DNA of 64,000 nucleotides from Nautilus pompilius (Eukaryota > Mollusca > Cephalopoda > Nautilida > Nautilidae): positions 265,001-329,000 of the forward strand of contig JACATO010001431.1 in NCBI GenBank assembly GCA_018389105.1, in the 5' to 3' direction. Below are positions 35,812-47,340 of the stretch, piece by piece. The first letter of the stretch is position 1. Every line of letters starts with the position of its first letter. The notes under the pieces are model-generated. The model did not search any database, was not told the origin of the DNA, and saw nothing but the letters and a program-made list of their open reading frames with translations. A program made the translations under genes and the position numbers.

Positions 35812-36204
35812 CTGAAAATGTGTATTGCAATGATTGGCAAAGAATATTTGATACATCACGCGCACTCATTAGGGAATCACTATTTAAATGTGCAAACTAC
35901 ATATTAATAAATCACGCGCCCCTAGACCATAAACAACAGATCGCGGTAGATAACTCTGTCTGTCGATAACATTTTCCGGGGCTGGTTCGTGTTTTATGAA
36001 TACTTGCGTAAGAAGATTTATGTAGTACATGTTATTTGACTTATATATTTCAAATGTTGCTTGACCCTTTTTCGGTTTATGATGATCATTAACGATTATC
36101 CCTTTAATTCGAAGATCCTTGAGTTATTGAATAAACAGAAATATTAAAAGAAAAAGTTAATTTAATTTAAAGATTGGCTGGTTATGATATAATAAGCACC
36201 AGCG

Positions 36205-36560
36205 ACAAAGCCGGCCCGGTGGGGCAGGTAGTAGCGGGTTAGCTCCGTAAGGGGACCGTTGCTCCTGTACCGGGTTCGATCCCAGGCTGGGGTCGGAGAA
36301 GAGTTGTCGCTGATGATCGCCATAGCGTGAAACAGCTGTACGACATCTCCTTGGTGTCCGACGTGAGAGACACCTCCCGGGTCCTTGGGGCCCACGGTGT
36401 CGGGGGACCGGGCCGTTTGTCGGCTCGACGAACTTCTCTCAGTAACGAGGAGGACTCGACAGAGAACAGGCCACTTGTCTTTACGGGATACGATGCCATT
36501 GCAAGAACCTCGTTCGGAAGTCCAACTCGCTCAACAACAACAACAGCACCAGCAACAGAC
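36205..36560 (+). mobile_element. tRNA-derived SINE
   Basis: The head carries an A-box-like TAGTAGCGGGTTAGC and a near-perfect B box GGGTTCGATCCC at about 36267, spaced as in a tRNA promoter. A GC-rich body follows, with an (AAC)n-like stretch near 36532-36560 that may be the tail. The minus-strand translation contains PGIEPGTGAT, a common by-product of tRNA-like SINE heads. No clear target duplication was found, so the right end is approximate. Confidence 0.55.
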
Positions 36561-38644
36561 AGTTTCAGTCTTACTGAACACTCATATCAATAGAATTCCT
36601 CGTTCATGCCAGGATTTAAGCTAGTCAATACCGATTTGCATACCACTTGCTTTGGCACCCGCTTAAGGTCTACTACAGCTAGCATTTGCTTTGCATCCTG
36701 GGTACAACTATTCGAGAGCGCCACCTACTTGTACCGGTCGTAATATGCAGCAGACGTTTAAAGAAGAATTTTGTTTTATAGACAATTATTCATATTGACT
36801 TTAAACAAAATTCTACCAATGCTTTCGGAAAGGAATTTTCGCACTACACAACGAAAAAGTAGTGAAACAAAGAAAGCTAAGATTTAAGACAGGGCCCCCT
36901 GCTTATCCGATGACGTCATCAAATCGCAATGAATTTGTCTGAAAACCTGTTAATACTTGTAACAGCAAATATGTTATCCGCCCCATGGTAAGTAATTATT
37001 CGCTTTTTAAAACTGCTGAAGTATATACATTAAAAAACAATAAATAAAACCACGGAGAATGGTACACAGAGTATATACAAAAACGTGGTGATAATAATTC
37101 AGACTTCTCGCAAAACTGCAAATTGACAAAACGATCTGCTGCAGAATTAAACAATGGAAGTTTGTAACAGTTTCCATGCAGATTATTCTGTTTTCCTTGT
37201 TAGTACAAACTGGCGTCAGTCAGGTAGCTATTTTAGTAAGTAATTCAGATCACAGCCCTGTTATACAATCTGACCAGAACACAGTGAGTTAGCCATCATA
37301 ATACCTATAAAGTATACAAGAGGCACCATTAAACTCATTCCTTAATTCTGTAAAATTACGAGAAGCAAACTGTATAATCATGCAATACATAGCCACGCCC
37401 TCTTGCTGAAAACACATCGCCCCGTGAACATCACGTGACTTTCCTCAGCTAGAATTAGCAACAAAGAATGATACATTCGATCACTATATCTCGTGGCTCG
37501 AAGATGTTTCAGTAAATCACTGGAATGGCAAATCTCCAAATATGGATGCTGCAAAATCTGGATTTTGTAGTAGGTGTTATTATTTTCAATGCCCTTCATC
37601 TTTTGGTTGTGAAGACTTTTGCTGATAATTTGTTTACTGAAGCTCTCAGCCTCCCCGGGATACAGGGTTCTTATGAACCAAACCTAATAATAGCTACGGT
37701 GGCTCGATGATAACCTATATTGCAAGAGTTCACTTCCCATATGACCCCTCCCACCCCGGCATGGCTTCCCCCCCCCTTCTTCTTCACCAGCAGGCCCCGT
37801 AGATTTGCTCTGGGCACTCCAGATTCGCCAGACATTTAAAAAAATAATGGAAAAGTCTAGGAGAAGGGTCTCCTGCCAAATCGAAATCTACATTGCCAGT
37901 TCCCGTGTAACGCGAGAATGGCAGCATCTCCAGCTACACTCGCACACTGGGGATATCCATCTTGTAAGACATCGGTACAGACCAAGAGAAGCAAACAACA
38001 AAAATAAAGTTTTAAAAGTATAATGGCGTCAGAGAACGGCCATCCTCACTATCAGCTATAAGAAAAACAACATTTTTTTAATTGTAAATTCATATTTTAT
38101 AGGCAAAAAAGCAAAAGATGATGCAGAGAAATGTTTATATTTATATTGGATGTAATTTTAAATGCTTCATATTTATTGTTTTTTTCCCTGCTATTGGGAT
38201 GCTAACAGTTTCAGCTCCAATATAAACAAGTGAGCATGGTTTATTTGACGTCCACGAAAGGAAATTGTGTGTGTGTATATGTGTGTATGCCTATGTAAGT
38301 GTGTGTATACCTGTGTATGTGTACCTGCGCACGCGCGCAATTCACGAGGTTAGTTAAAAGGTCGAATTACCCGATCCACCGTTAGCGCTAGATATAGAGC
38401 GGTAACTTTCCTCACGGTTATTTAAAACCTTTACACCCTTTCCTAGTGAGAATGTAGTATACCTAACGTTTGCTAGTTGAAAGAGAATAATATTTAATAC
38501 TACTTTATACTGCGATTAACAGTAGTTAGCACAAAAAAGTCTCATATTTTATACACGGAACAAGTTTACTCTGTCTGCGCATCGTCTGTTTCACAAGAAC
38601 CAATTTTCGTCTAATAAATAAACCTATACCGCTGTACGAATTCC

Positions 38645-38702
38645 CTCCGGGCTCTCTGGATCCCTCCCACATCTAAGAACGAAAGGTTCTAGTGGGGACT
38701 TT
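38645..38702 (+). repeat. dispersed repeat, copy A
   Basis: The stretch CCTCCCACATCTAAGAAC followed by GAAAGGTTCTAGTGGGGACT closely matches a second copy near 57.94 kb in the same orientation. It is likely a piece of a larger interspersed element, since similar CTCC..TTTCCTCCCAC motifs occur in invertebrate SINE bodies. Confidence 0.45.
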
Positions 38703-38849
38703 AGTTCAGTCTGTTCGGTAACACGAAAAGCACTGGTGATACCGTCCAAATCTCCGAATTTGGGTCCCTACTGTTCTTGGCAGCGCCAGGAACATCCGTG
38801 GGTCTTCATTGCCCGCTACGGTTCCAGCTAGCTGTCTGGCTGACTTACA

Positions 38850-38960
38850 GACTGACAAACATGTCGTTGTACAGTTGTCACAATGGCACCGTAGCGCAAA
38901 TTAGTAGCCTGACTGTTAGAAAAGTTCAGTGCATTCTTAAAGAATTTTCCTGCGCTATGC
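38850..38960 (+). pseudogene. possible transposase helix-turn-helix remnant
   Basis: Across two frames the plus strand gives VVQLSQWHRSA followed by ISSLTVRKVQCILKEF, which has the look of the first helix-turn-helix of Tc1-like transposases. Nothing further of a transposase is visible downstream. The match is short and degenerate. Confidence 0.25.
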
Positions 38961-41897
38961 CAAAGATTTCCAAATTCGCTGAACATAAAAGATCATCTGA
39001 AAATATCTGATAAATACCGTACAAGTGATTCGAGAGTAGCAGCTGAAAAGAAAGTCTCTGATCTATATTACAGAGGAGGGGAAGTGACAGAAACCTTTTG
39101 GTTTTCCATCCGCAAAGACTTTGCTGATATGACAAGAAGAATCAATAGATGGTGCTTCAAATCGATATGTCACAAGAGCATAGGAAGGATGATCTAGGTA
39201 ACACCGTATTAACAACAGCTATTTATATACATCCAATGACCGCCCTATACTTCACCCGCACACGTACGTTTATTCCGAAACGCTTTAAACTAGCAGCAGA
39301 AATCTTTCTTGCCAAGATAAAAAATACTCTTGGAGAAGAAGCATCAGCTTTGCTGTTATAATGAAACGGCAAAATATGGTTTCTGGATGGTTTTCGTACA
39401 GCTAATTCCATCTATAAAACAATATTTTTTCTAACTTAGCGACATTTCAAACATCCATACAACTCTTTAAGCTGTCATGTTATCATTTATAATCACAGAT
39501 ATTCTGCAGTAAAATATACAGTTTATCGTAATGTAATTAGATTTTAAAATCTGTTACTGGAACTGCTGGTCAACTCCACGAGCCCATGATGGATTCAATA
39601 AAGCCCCACTGGTGAAAATTATCTTTTTAATTCCGTTAGGCTAATAACTAATCTTATTTATTGTTTTGACCAAATAATTAAAGGCAGAATTCTGTTCCGC
39701 TTTGCTGTCTCGATCCTAATTTTCTTACTCATCTGTTTTTTTGGTGCGAGATGACGTCACAGAAACGGCGTATCCGGTTTAATACTTAAAAAAGAAAACA
39801 ATATTAAATATTAAATGATTGCAGTAATAATATTTGTATAATTAAGTATAGAAGAGTTTCACCGCATCGAAGGAAAGAAAGGATACATATCTGATCTCAT
39901 CTAGCAGGGGCAGGCAGTGTTCTGTTGTTGTCGTTCGCTTTCCCGGCTAAGGGGTGGGGTGGGGATAAAGTAGGGATCTGTGGATCCCTGTCTTGGTTAG
40001 AGATGGCTAGAGATCGTGTTCTTACACATGGGCCGGGTTACACAACTCACCCACCTCTCAGCATTGGAAGCCACGAGTGAGAGGAACCACGTGGCTGAAG
40101 ATCAGGAAGACATCGCGTCGAGGAGGTGCCCGAGGAAGCGAGCCGGAAAAGATAAAATGAATTCGCATTCGAGTGAAAGGGACTGCTGATTTCACGGGTG
40201 AAAAATGTTATAGATTACACTACTTCTCTTATTATATATAATGGTCTGCGGGATAGCGGCCTGGATTCGGTAAATGACCTGAAGAGCCGGAGGTCTGCAA
40301 TCGAAAGGTAAACAACAAATACAGGATCTTTCTACCAGACATCATTATCCAATCCACAGTTCTCAAGAGAATTACAGAAAGGAAAACAAAATTCATAAAA
40401 AAACATGTATTATATATATAAAGCAGATAGCTAATTTTAAAAAGTATGTCGAACGTGATGCTTGTCAAATGATAATTACAAAAAGATAATCCATTCCAAT
40501 CGCTTGATTTGATCCTTTAAGGGCTTAAAATTATAATACTTAAAATGCGCGCGGACCTGATCAGTACAGCCAGGCATGATTCTACCAGGAACAGACAGCG
40601 TGACCTTTCAGCTTCAGCTCTTGAATTAAAAAAATTAAAAAATGTCTCTTCTCCTCAATACAAAGATATTTATATGAGTGCACCAAGTTCAAATAATAAC
40701 GGCTTCGGAGCTCTCCAGTTCTCTCTGTCACATCAGATAAGAGAACCCCTGGCGGAGACTTCCTCGACAACGCCTCGTCTCCACCTGGTTGATTCCGAGG
40801 TCAAGTTTCATTCTTTCCAGGTCAGAGTCCATTACGCCAGGGTCCGGTGCCTTGGAATACACAGAGAAAACCGTGCTCGTGAGAAGCTATTTAGGGTTTT
40901 TAAGGAACCAGACGGAGTCCGAGAAAGAGCGTGTATCTGAGAAACTCGACTTCGGAATTCCTCTTTTTTAAAATCCAAAACACTAACTATACCCCTACAT
41001 TGGCAATGTAGGGTCAAGCTCTTTAAGAAATACAAGTGGCAATGCGACTTTGGATTATCGCAAGTGCAAGATGCGCGAAATGGTTCCTGTAACTGGAATC
41101 TGTTCGTGTTTAAAGTACTGATGGCTTCGATTTAATGTTTAAATTAGTAATTCTATTATTGTTGTTGTTGTTGTTCGCACAGAATGTAAACAATCGAGAC
41201 TTTGACCGTTTTGTTGTTGTTGTTTTTTTAAACTTTTTGCGTACTGGCAGTGGAGTGATATCTTAAAAGACACCATCAACCATTTTGTAACAACGATATC
41301 TTGGTGCGGTAGATTTGCTTTCTGATCGAGTTCCGAACGGACTGAGCCGCTCTCCAAGAACCGGTCAATGTCCCCAATCGCCCTCCTTTCTCTCCAAGGC
41401 GTGCGATTCTAGCGGCTAAGAAAACCTGCTGAGTTCAATTTATCTCACATAATTAGCTAATTTATTTCGCTTTTAGAAATTTATGAAGTCGAATTTAAAA
41501 AAAAAATTAAATTAATGCTTAATAGATTTTATAAAATATTAAAGCATCGAAATTAAAACCGATTTTAATTTTACCTAACTGTAAATAATGCTTTTATTAG
41601 CAAAACCGCTGAGGTAATTTAATTGTTTATTCTGAGATTAATAAAATGCAATATGTTATGAAACTTTAATTCAAATTTTAAAATTATCAACTTGAGGTAT
41701 AAACAAAGTTAGCGTAAATATAACATGGTCGAAGGAGGAAAGTTGTATCCAGAGAGTTGTTTTATCATTTTTGCACATGCCAACCAGCCTTGACGAAAGC
41801 GACTTCTGGAGAGAAAGACACTAAAGATGACAAACCAAATACTAATGGCGTAGTAATAATTTTTTTTAGTAAAAATAAGTTGTATATATGCTTTTTT

Positions 41898-42050
41898 CAG
41901 TATCTCAAGATACTGCACACAGCTAACGCTGGGATATGAACCAAGAATCTCCGGTTGCTGACCCACGTTTGCTAACGAATACGGAGCTCTCGTTCCCGGT
42001 TCGAATCCAAGCGGGTCGGCGTCAGCTGTCTACAGCATCTTGAGATACTG
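41898..42050 (+). mobile_element. tRNA-like element between matched palindromic ends
   Basis: The left end is cagtatctcaagatactg (41898-41915) and the right end cagcatcttgagatactg (42033-42050). They are inverted repeats with 17 of 18 positions matching, and each is itself a near palindrome. Inside is a B box, GGTTCGAATCC, at about 41998, and an 8 bp stem (GCTGACCC with GGGTCGGC) that encloses it. The 64-base inner fold is too short for a standard tRNA and lacks a proper T stem, so it is not called a tRNA gene. Confidence 0.45.
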
Positions 42051-43879
42051 AAGACGCATCATTCTACTTGTGAGGAAAAGTACTAACTCGGCTACGGATA
42101 GTGCAGGGTTCTGTAGCAAAACGACACGAAAAGTTGGTCGACCGGAATAAGAAATATTGAAAAAATAGACAAATAAATGAGGTATGATATTAGATATCAC
42201 TAGACAAAAATAAAGCATTTTGAGGACTGTTGTCGTCTTACAGAATATTCCTTTAATTATACGCTATTTATAATAAGTAACTTTAGTTTGTGTATTATTA
42301 CAATTTTAGCAAAATTTACGAAAGTTTTGGTTTCAAACCGCAAAAGTTCATTTTGATTCTCAATTTAAAAAAAAAAACACACGATCTTCAGCATCAAAAT
42401 ATGAAACTTTGCTTAAATTTACAATTTTTCTATTTCACCTCGTGACGGAGTTTTAATTTGGCTTTGTTAGAAGGGCAGACAATCTGCCGTAAAACAGCCG
42501 CCGTTCACCTTTGGAGCAGCCAAACATTTCATGATAATATATGCATGACGTACGTAAAATTGACTCGCTTCGGAACGCAGGTGTCTGCTTCCATCCGGCT
42601 TGAAGACCGCATGCAAGTCGCTATGAAGCAGGATTCTGCCAGCTAATCCAGATCGAATGTAGGCCAAAACTACTGTAGGATGGGTTGCTAATGACAAGAG
42701 GCACCTGATATTGACTCATCCTCTTCTAAGCTGCTGGGGAACATTTACAGAGAGAACAGTCTGCGCGCTGGCCAAAATATATTCGGTTTAACTTGATATT
42801 ATCTTCTGCTCCCCGAGAGACTAAAAATACTGTTGGGATCAGATTAAATGCGTTAGAAATAAGGTCACTAGACACAGGGTAATAACCTGTACTTCATCTT
42901 TAAAGAACCATACACGACATTGAATATGGGGAGTATATTCCATGTAAATACAACGTAAATGCGGTGTTAAGGTCCTTTATGTCGACATTTAAACGCCGGC
43001 TAAATATGACATTTCGTCCAAATCTCTGTCGAACTATGTAACAGTGAAGTAACCTGCGTCCGGACGACCCTTTCTCCTATGTCAACGAGAGATGCTGGTA
43101 AAGGACTTTCATGAAAAAGCAGGAGATCTTCGTTTAACACAAGTATTGTTAATGTATCTGGATTTTAAATTGAAAAGAGTGTAATTTCGTTTTTTTTTAA
43201 CTTTAAAAAAAAAAAAGGGTTTTTACAGCTATTTTCCGAAATACCGTATTCTTCATTTTGACCGATGTAAATTCAGACTACAGGGAAGGAATTGGCTAAT
43301 ATGCTACTATTATTTTTAATCTTCAAGGATTCAGACCATTTAAATTGTTTTAAATATTGTTTGCGCTGTATGAAGAGAATATGGCAAAAATTTTACAAGA
43401 TAATTTGAGGAAAAACCTTTCGTATTTACCAATTTCCTCTACCGAGCGGGGAAAAAGGGGGATCTCGGTTTTAAAAAATCCATTATATAAAAAGACAAAC
43501 ACTTTATTCTGCTTTAAGTCTCTCACGGATACTGGAGAGGTGGAGAGGGGACAGAATAGATGGGCTCCTACTAAAAGATAGTAAACATCCATTCAGCAAA
43601 ACCTTTAAATCCACATCCAGGAAGAGCGCATTAACAAGTAAGCGGAGTAACACTATTGGCGGATGATTTTATCGTGTTGACACCTGTCCCGACTTCCGGG
43701 TCAAGGACATTTTCCAGAAGTGAACTAAAGGAAGCCTTGGTAGCCTAACAAGATGGAACTTCCAAGCGGCGGTCAAAGTAGTCCAGTCAAAAGCTATACT
43801 CACGCAACCGAAGATTCTTGCCAAAAATCTTTATTTATAGATGTGCGAGAAAAACCGACGACGAAAAAAAAAGCAGGCT

Positions 43880-43990
43880 AATGGTTGGGTAAGTCAACCC
43901 GAGCCGATCCCCGAGCGAGATTCGTGCTCAGGCCATCGACAGGGGAAACCTGACACCCTACCCACTTGACCGCCACGTTTCTCCGCATAA
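43880..43990 (-). mobile_element. SINE-like tRNA head
   Basis: The minus strand reads GTGGCGGTCAAGTGGGTAGG, an A-box-like start, and about 45 bases later a degenerate B box, GAGCACGAATCTCGC. The arrangement is typical of SINE heads. No target duplication was identified. Confidence 0.4.
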
Positions 43991-44864
43991 CTTAATTTAA
44001 GCCAGTGCATCGCTGAGCTGGAATTTAATGAATAAATAAACAAGCACAGAATTAAGAAAGTCTTACTCTTGGGTTGAATAACTGATATTAAAAAAAATTT
44101 TTTAATATCTTGTCAGTTAATTGTAATTACACTTTTTTCCTTCTTCTTTTGACCCTTTTCTTTCGGTCTGTACGTCGGCAGATTCAAACAGCTTTTCTTT
44201 GATGATCTCTCTCAGGCGCTAACGTTAATCTTCGAGTCCGGTTTTGGCTCATGGCGGATAATTAACATCGCATGAATGAAAACTGCTGTAAAGTTGGTTA
44301 GTGTAAATATGACATTAGCACAAACTACGCGGGTCGTCTTCTTCTTCTTGCACCAAAAGTATTACCAAGGTCACGACCATGAAATGTAATGTGGAATTTT
44401 TCCTTATTTATTTCATAATACATGAAGACTTACGGCGCTGGTTGCTGGACACGTGAACAGCGGACTGTCCAATTATGTTGTAATGAAAATATCGAAATAG
44501 AATTCAAAACAGTTCTGGGTAAAGCTTCGGCGTTTCTAAGGATACGCAGACAAACGGGAAGTTTCGTTTCCATGTTTGACTTAGAATAAAGCACCAGTAG
44601 TTAAGACCCAGGGGAACGGGCTGGCAGGAAACACATCAGGAATCGCGTCAGAAAAGCATATTTCATTTAAATCCCGCTTTAGTCTGTATCTGACAGCGTG
44701 GCGCTGACCACTGGCCCAAAAGGGGGCCTGACGACTCTGGCGGCGTTGTGTTTCACACATGGTTACCTACGATATATACAGGCGAGCGGTATTAGGCGGC
44801 GGATCATCTGCCGCCATCTCCGACACCAACAGCTGCCGCTGATTTACACATTGAAAAGCCTTAC

Positions 44865-45143
44865 CACAACCCGATCGCACCTATCGACAAGGGCTTTCTT
44901 TTCAGTAAGCTGTCTTGACATTCTTCCAAAAGCAATAACAATTGATGTTCCTTGGAAACCAATAACAGATGGATAGTTATAGTTCTCCCCTACGGTTATC
45001 CGTGAAGACTTGCCTTGGTTTTCCAGACTACGACAAATTGGTCTTTGCAAAAGCCAACTACGCAAGAAGATCGCACTGGTGGCTTTAATTGATGCTAGCA
45101 CGACAAAAGGTTGAGGCGAGGAAAGTGAACGTTTTGCATTTTC
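44865..45143 (-). CDS. orphan candidate exon, unknown product
   Basis: A 93-codon open frame is bounded exactly by a very strong acceptor (GGTTTTTTTTCCAG) and a strong donor (GTTGTG|GTAAGG), phase 0 at both ends. The other two frames on this strand hit stops. It encodes ENAKRSLSSPQPFVVLASIK, later GENYNYPSVIGFQGT, and ends KKALVDRCDRVV. I recognise no domain. It sits between the two tentative 5' exons of the NOL4-family gene, but those join in phase 1, so it is not simply part of that chain. It could be an alternative exon, part of another minus-strand transcript, an exon of a noncoding RNA, or chance. Confidence 0.3.
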
Positions 45144-47261
45144 CTGGAAAAAAAACCAACAGACTAACTTATACACGGTCTGTAATTAAAACATTGTCGT
45201 AAAGAAACTGATTTTTCCTTACCTGAGGCTACATAGATCGTTTCTTTGACGACGAAGCTAAACATTAATTGGTTTATTAAGTTCGGTTTTGCTGAGGATT
45301 GGCGATGTTAGATGAACAAAGGAACTAGTTTTAGGCGAGTGCTTCGTGAAAGGTTAGAGTTCGCTGACTGACTGGTAAAAGAACCAACGCTTATTCGACA
45401 TACAAGCTTCTAGCAGAACCTATGTAGCACCTTTTAAAGCACGGCCGCAAGGATGATCCGCTTAGTATTAATAACAAAGCAATGACCGTCTATCAAAATG
45501 GTTTAGAGAATCAGCCCTCCTTGGCAGATCTTGGTTGTTGTTTTTTTTCGAAGATGAGTTTTAAATACAAATTCCACGCAACCAAAATTCCCAGTAAAAG
45601 GCAAGAATAAATAATGATAAAATCTGTTCTCACTACGACGAAGGTGGATAAGTCAGAAAACAACCCGTCTGCGCAAGGAAATAACCCGCTTAGAGGGTGT
45701 TTTCTTAAACAATGTAATGTTAACCTATCGGATGCTTTTCTCGACGGGACAATTATTTGTACAAAAGCTTCGCTAAGCGTTTAATTACACTTCTAGGAAG
45801 ATTTACAATCAGTAAAGGTTTAGCGAAACTGCTTCAAAGACCCGCTTAAAATCCAAAGTAAAATAGAAAATAATAATCAAGCGTAGTTCATCCTTTAACC
45901 CTATATGGGTCGGTATATTTGCGGAGAGTGGATACTGATCCTGGCCGAATAATTCCATAAATGTACGTTTTCGGGGTTTTAACGAGCTGTAAGATGGGAA
46001 CACCGTACTCGTCAAAGGGTTAAACAATTTTCAATAACAGCAGGTTAATATTATTCGATGGCTTTTACTGTTGGTTAAAGAAAGAAAAGATATCAATGTC
46101 TCTAAAGGATGAAGTCCTTAGCTACGAATAGATGTACAGCACTGCTCGCCGAACGAGCTTAACCTTCACTCCATGTGTAGGTAAATAAAGTATGTGTGCT
46201 TATTGTGCAGGTGTTAGTTCACAACTGTAAACTACGCCCATTCTGCTGCAGGTAGAATCAATGATCCGTATAATTATAATCCGGTGGTATACTCGTATAG
46301 AATGAATTTTCAAGAGGAAATACTGTGGGTGTGCCGAGAAAACCGGAGACTTCACGATATCTTGTCCTCATGCGAACATGGTTTTATATATATATATATA
46401 TAGCTACTTATAGTGATCCAGAGACAACTTCTAGGAGATCTGTTGTTTCTCTAACAACGTGACAGTGGTATGTCTTTGGAATGAAAACACAGCGAACCTC
46501 ATAGTTGGGAACTCCGAGAGGTCGGCTATGGAAATTGTCTTTTAGACCAATCAAAGTAACAAAAAAAAGAAAGAGAAAAACGAGCGTTTGCGTTTCATTT
46601 TAAGTTCAATATTCCGATTAATCTCTCTTACCAATAAAAGGGGGTTTTATCTTGGAATTTTTAATTGAAATTATCTAGGTATTTCCGTTTCAACTTTAAT
46701 AAAATCACCACGAACGACGGTGCTTCTTTGAGAGCAACTGCACGTTCGCTCATTTTGGGTGGACACTTTGAACAGAAATCTTTGACTGATAATCGATATT
46801 AATATCTACTGAAAGACGGAATACATCAACATAGAAAATGAAACTGTTTGGAGTACAAGATCAGAAAATTTACATTATGTACATATAATTAAGTTGTCAG
46901 ACACCTCCCATCTTGCTTATTGCACGAATTTTTAAATCAGCTTGTTGCGATTTTTATCGATATTACTCTGGATGATAAATCAGTTGAACAAGGTCAGGGT
47001 TAGATTGTCTTGATATTGGAAAATACAAAAGTTTTAAAAGCAATTTCTGGGGTGGGGGGGAGAGGGAAACAGCCACTTCCACACACTTAGGGTATTCATT
47101 AATAAATAGCTGGGTCGGAAACCTAACACCTGTGAGTGTTTCTCTGAGCACAAAGTACTCGGCAGGCCTGTCGCGTTGAGATAATTAGCAGATTGGTGAT
47201 AAATTTCTAAGCTCAAAAAACTTCTATCGCCGAAGTTCTTTAAATTATGATCTTCGCTCAC
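45144..47261. other. no gene recognised
   Basis: AT-rich unique sequence with a short (TA)n at about 46.39 kb. Confidence 0.45.
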
Positions 47262-47340
47262 CTTGGATAACAGATGCTTTCTCTCTCTGCTGCTGCTGCT
47301 GCTGCCTAAAAGCGAAGGTTCGCCCAGATTGTTCACTCAT
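47262..47340 (-). CDS. candidate first coding exon with a short polyQ run
   Basis: Starting at an ATG this frame encodes MSEQSGRTFAF, an arginine, six glutamines from a CAG tract, then REKASVIQ and one further base before a strong donor CAAG|GTGAGC. The exon is 79 bp and ends in phase 1, matching the phase-1 acceptor at 35811. There is no good acceptor just upstream, so it would be a first coding exon. The ATG context is weak, with T at -3. It does not resemble the start of any NOL4 isoform I know. CAG repeats arise readily by slippage, so chance is possible. Confidence 0.3.

Larger units (their letters stand above)
36561..44864. other. intron or intergenic, interspersed elements only
   Basis: If the 47.3 kb exon is real this is intron. 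Apart from the listed repeats there is a GT-rich stretch at about 38.25-38.33 kb and a 9 bp stem with a 3-base loop at 40993-41013. No gene was recognised. Confidence 0.45.

Noticed and set aside
41953-42020. tRNA gene around the B box at 41998
   Set aside because: The enclosed fold is about 64 bases, the T stem does not pair and no anticodon arm can be drawn.
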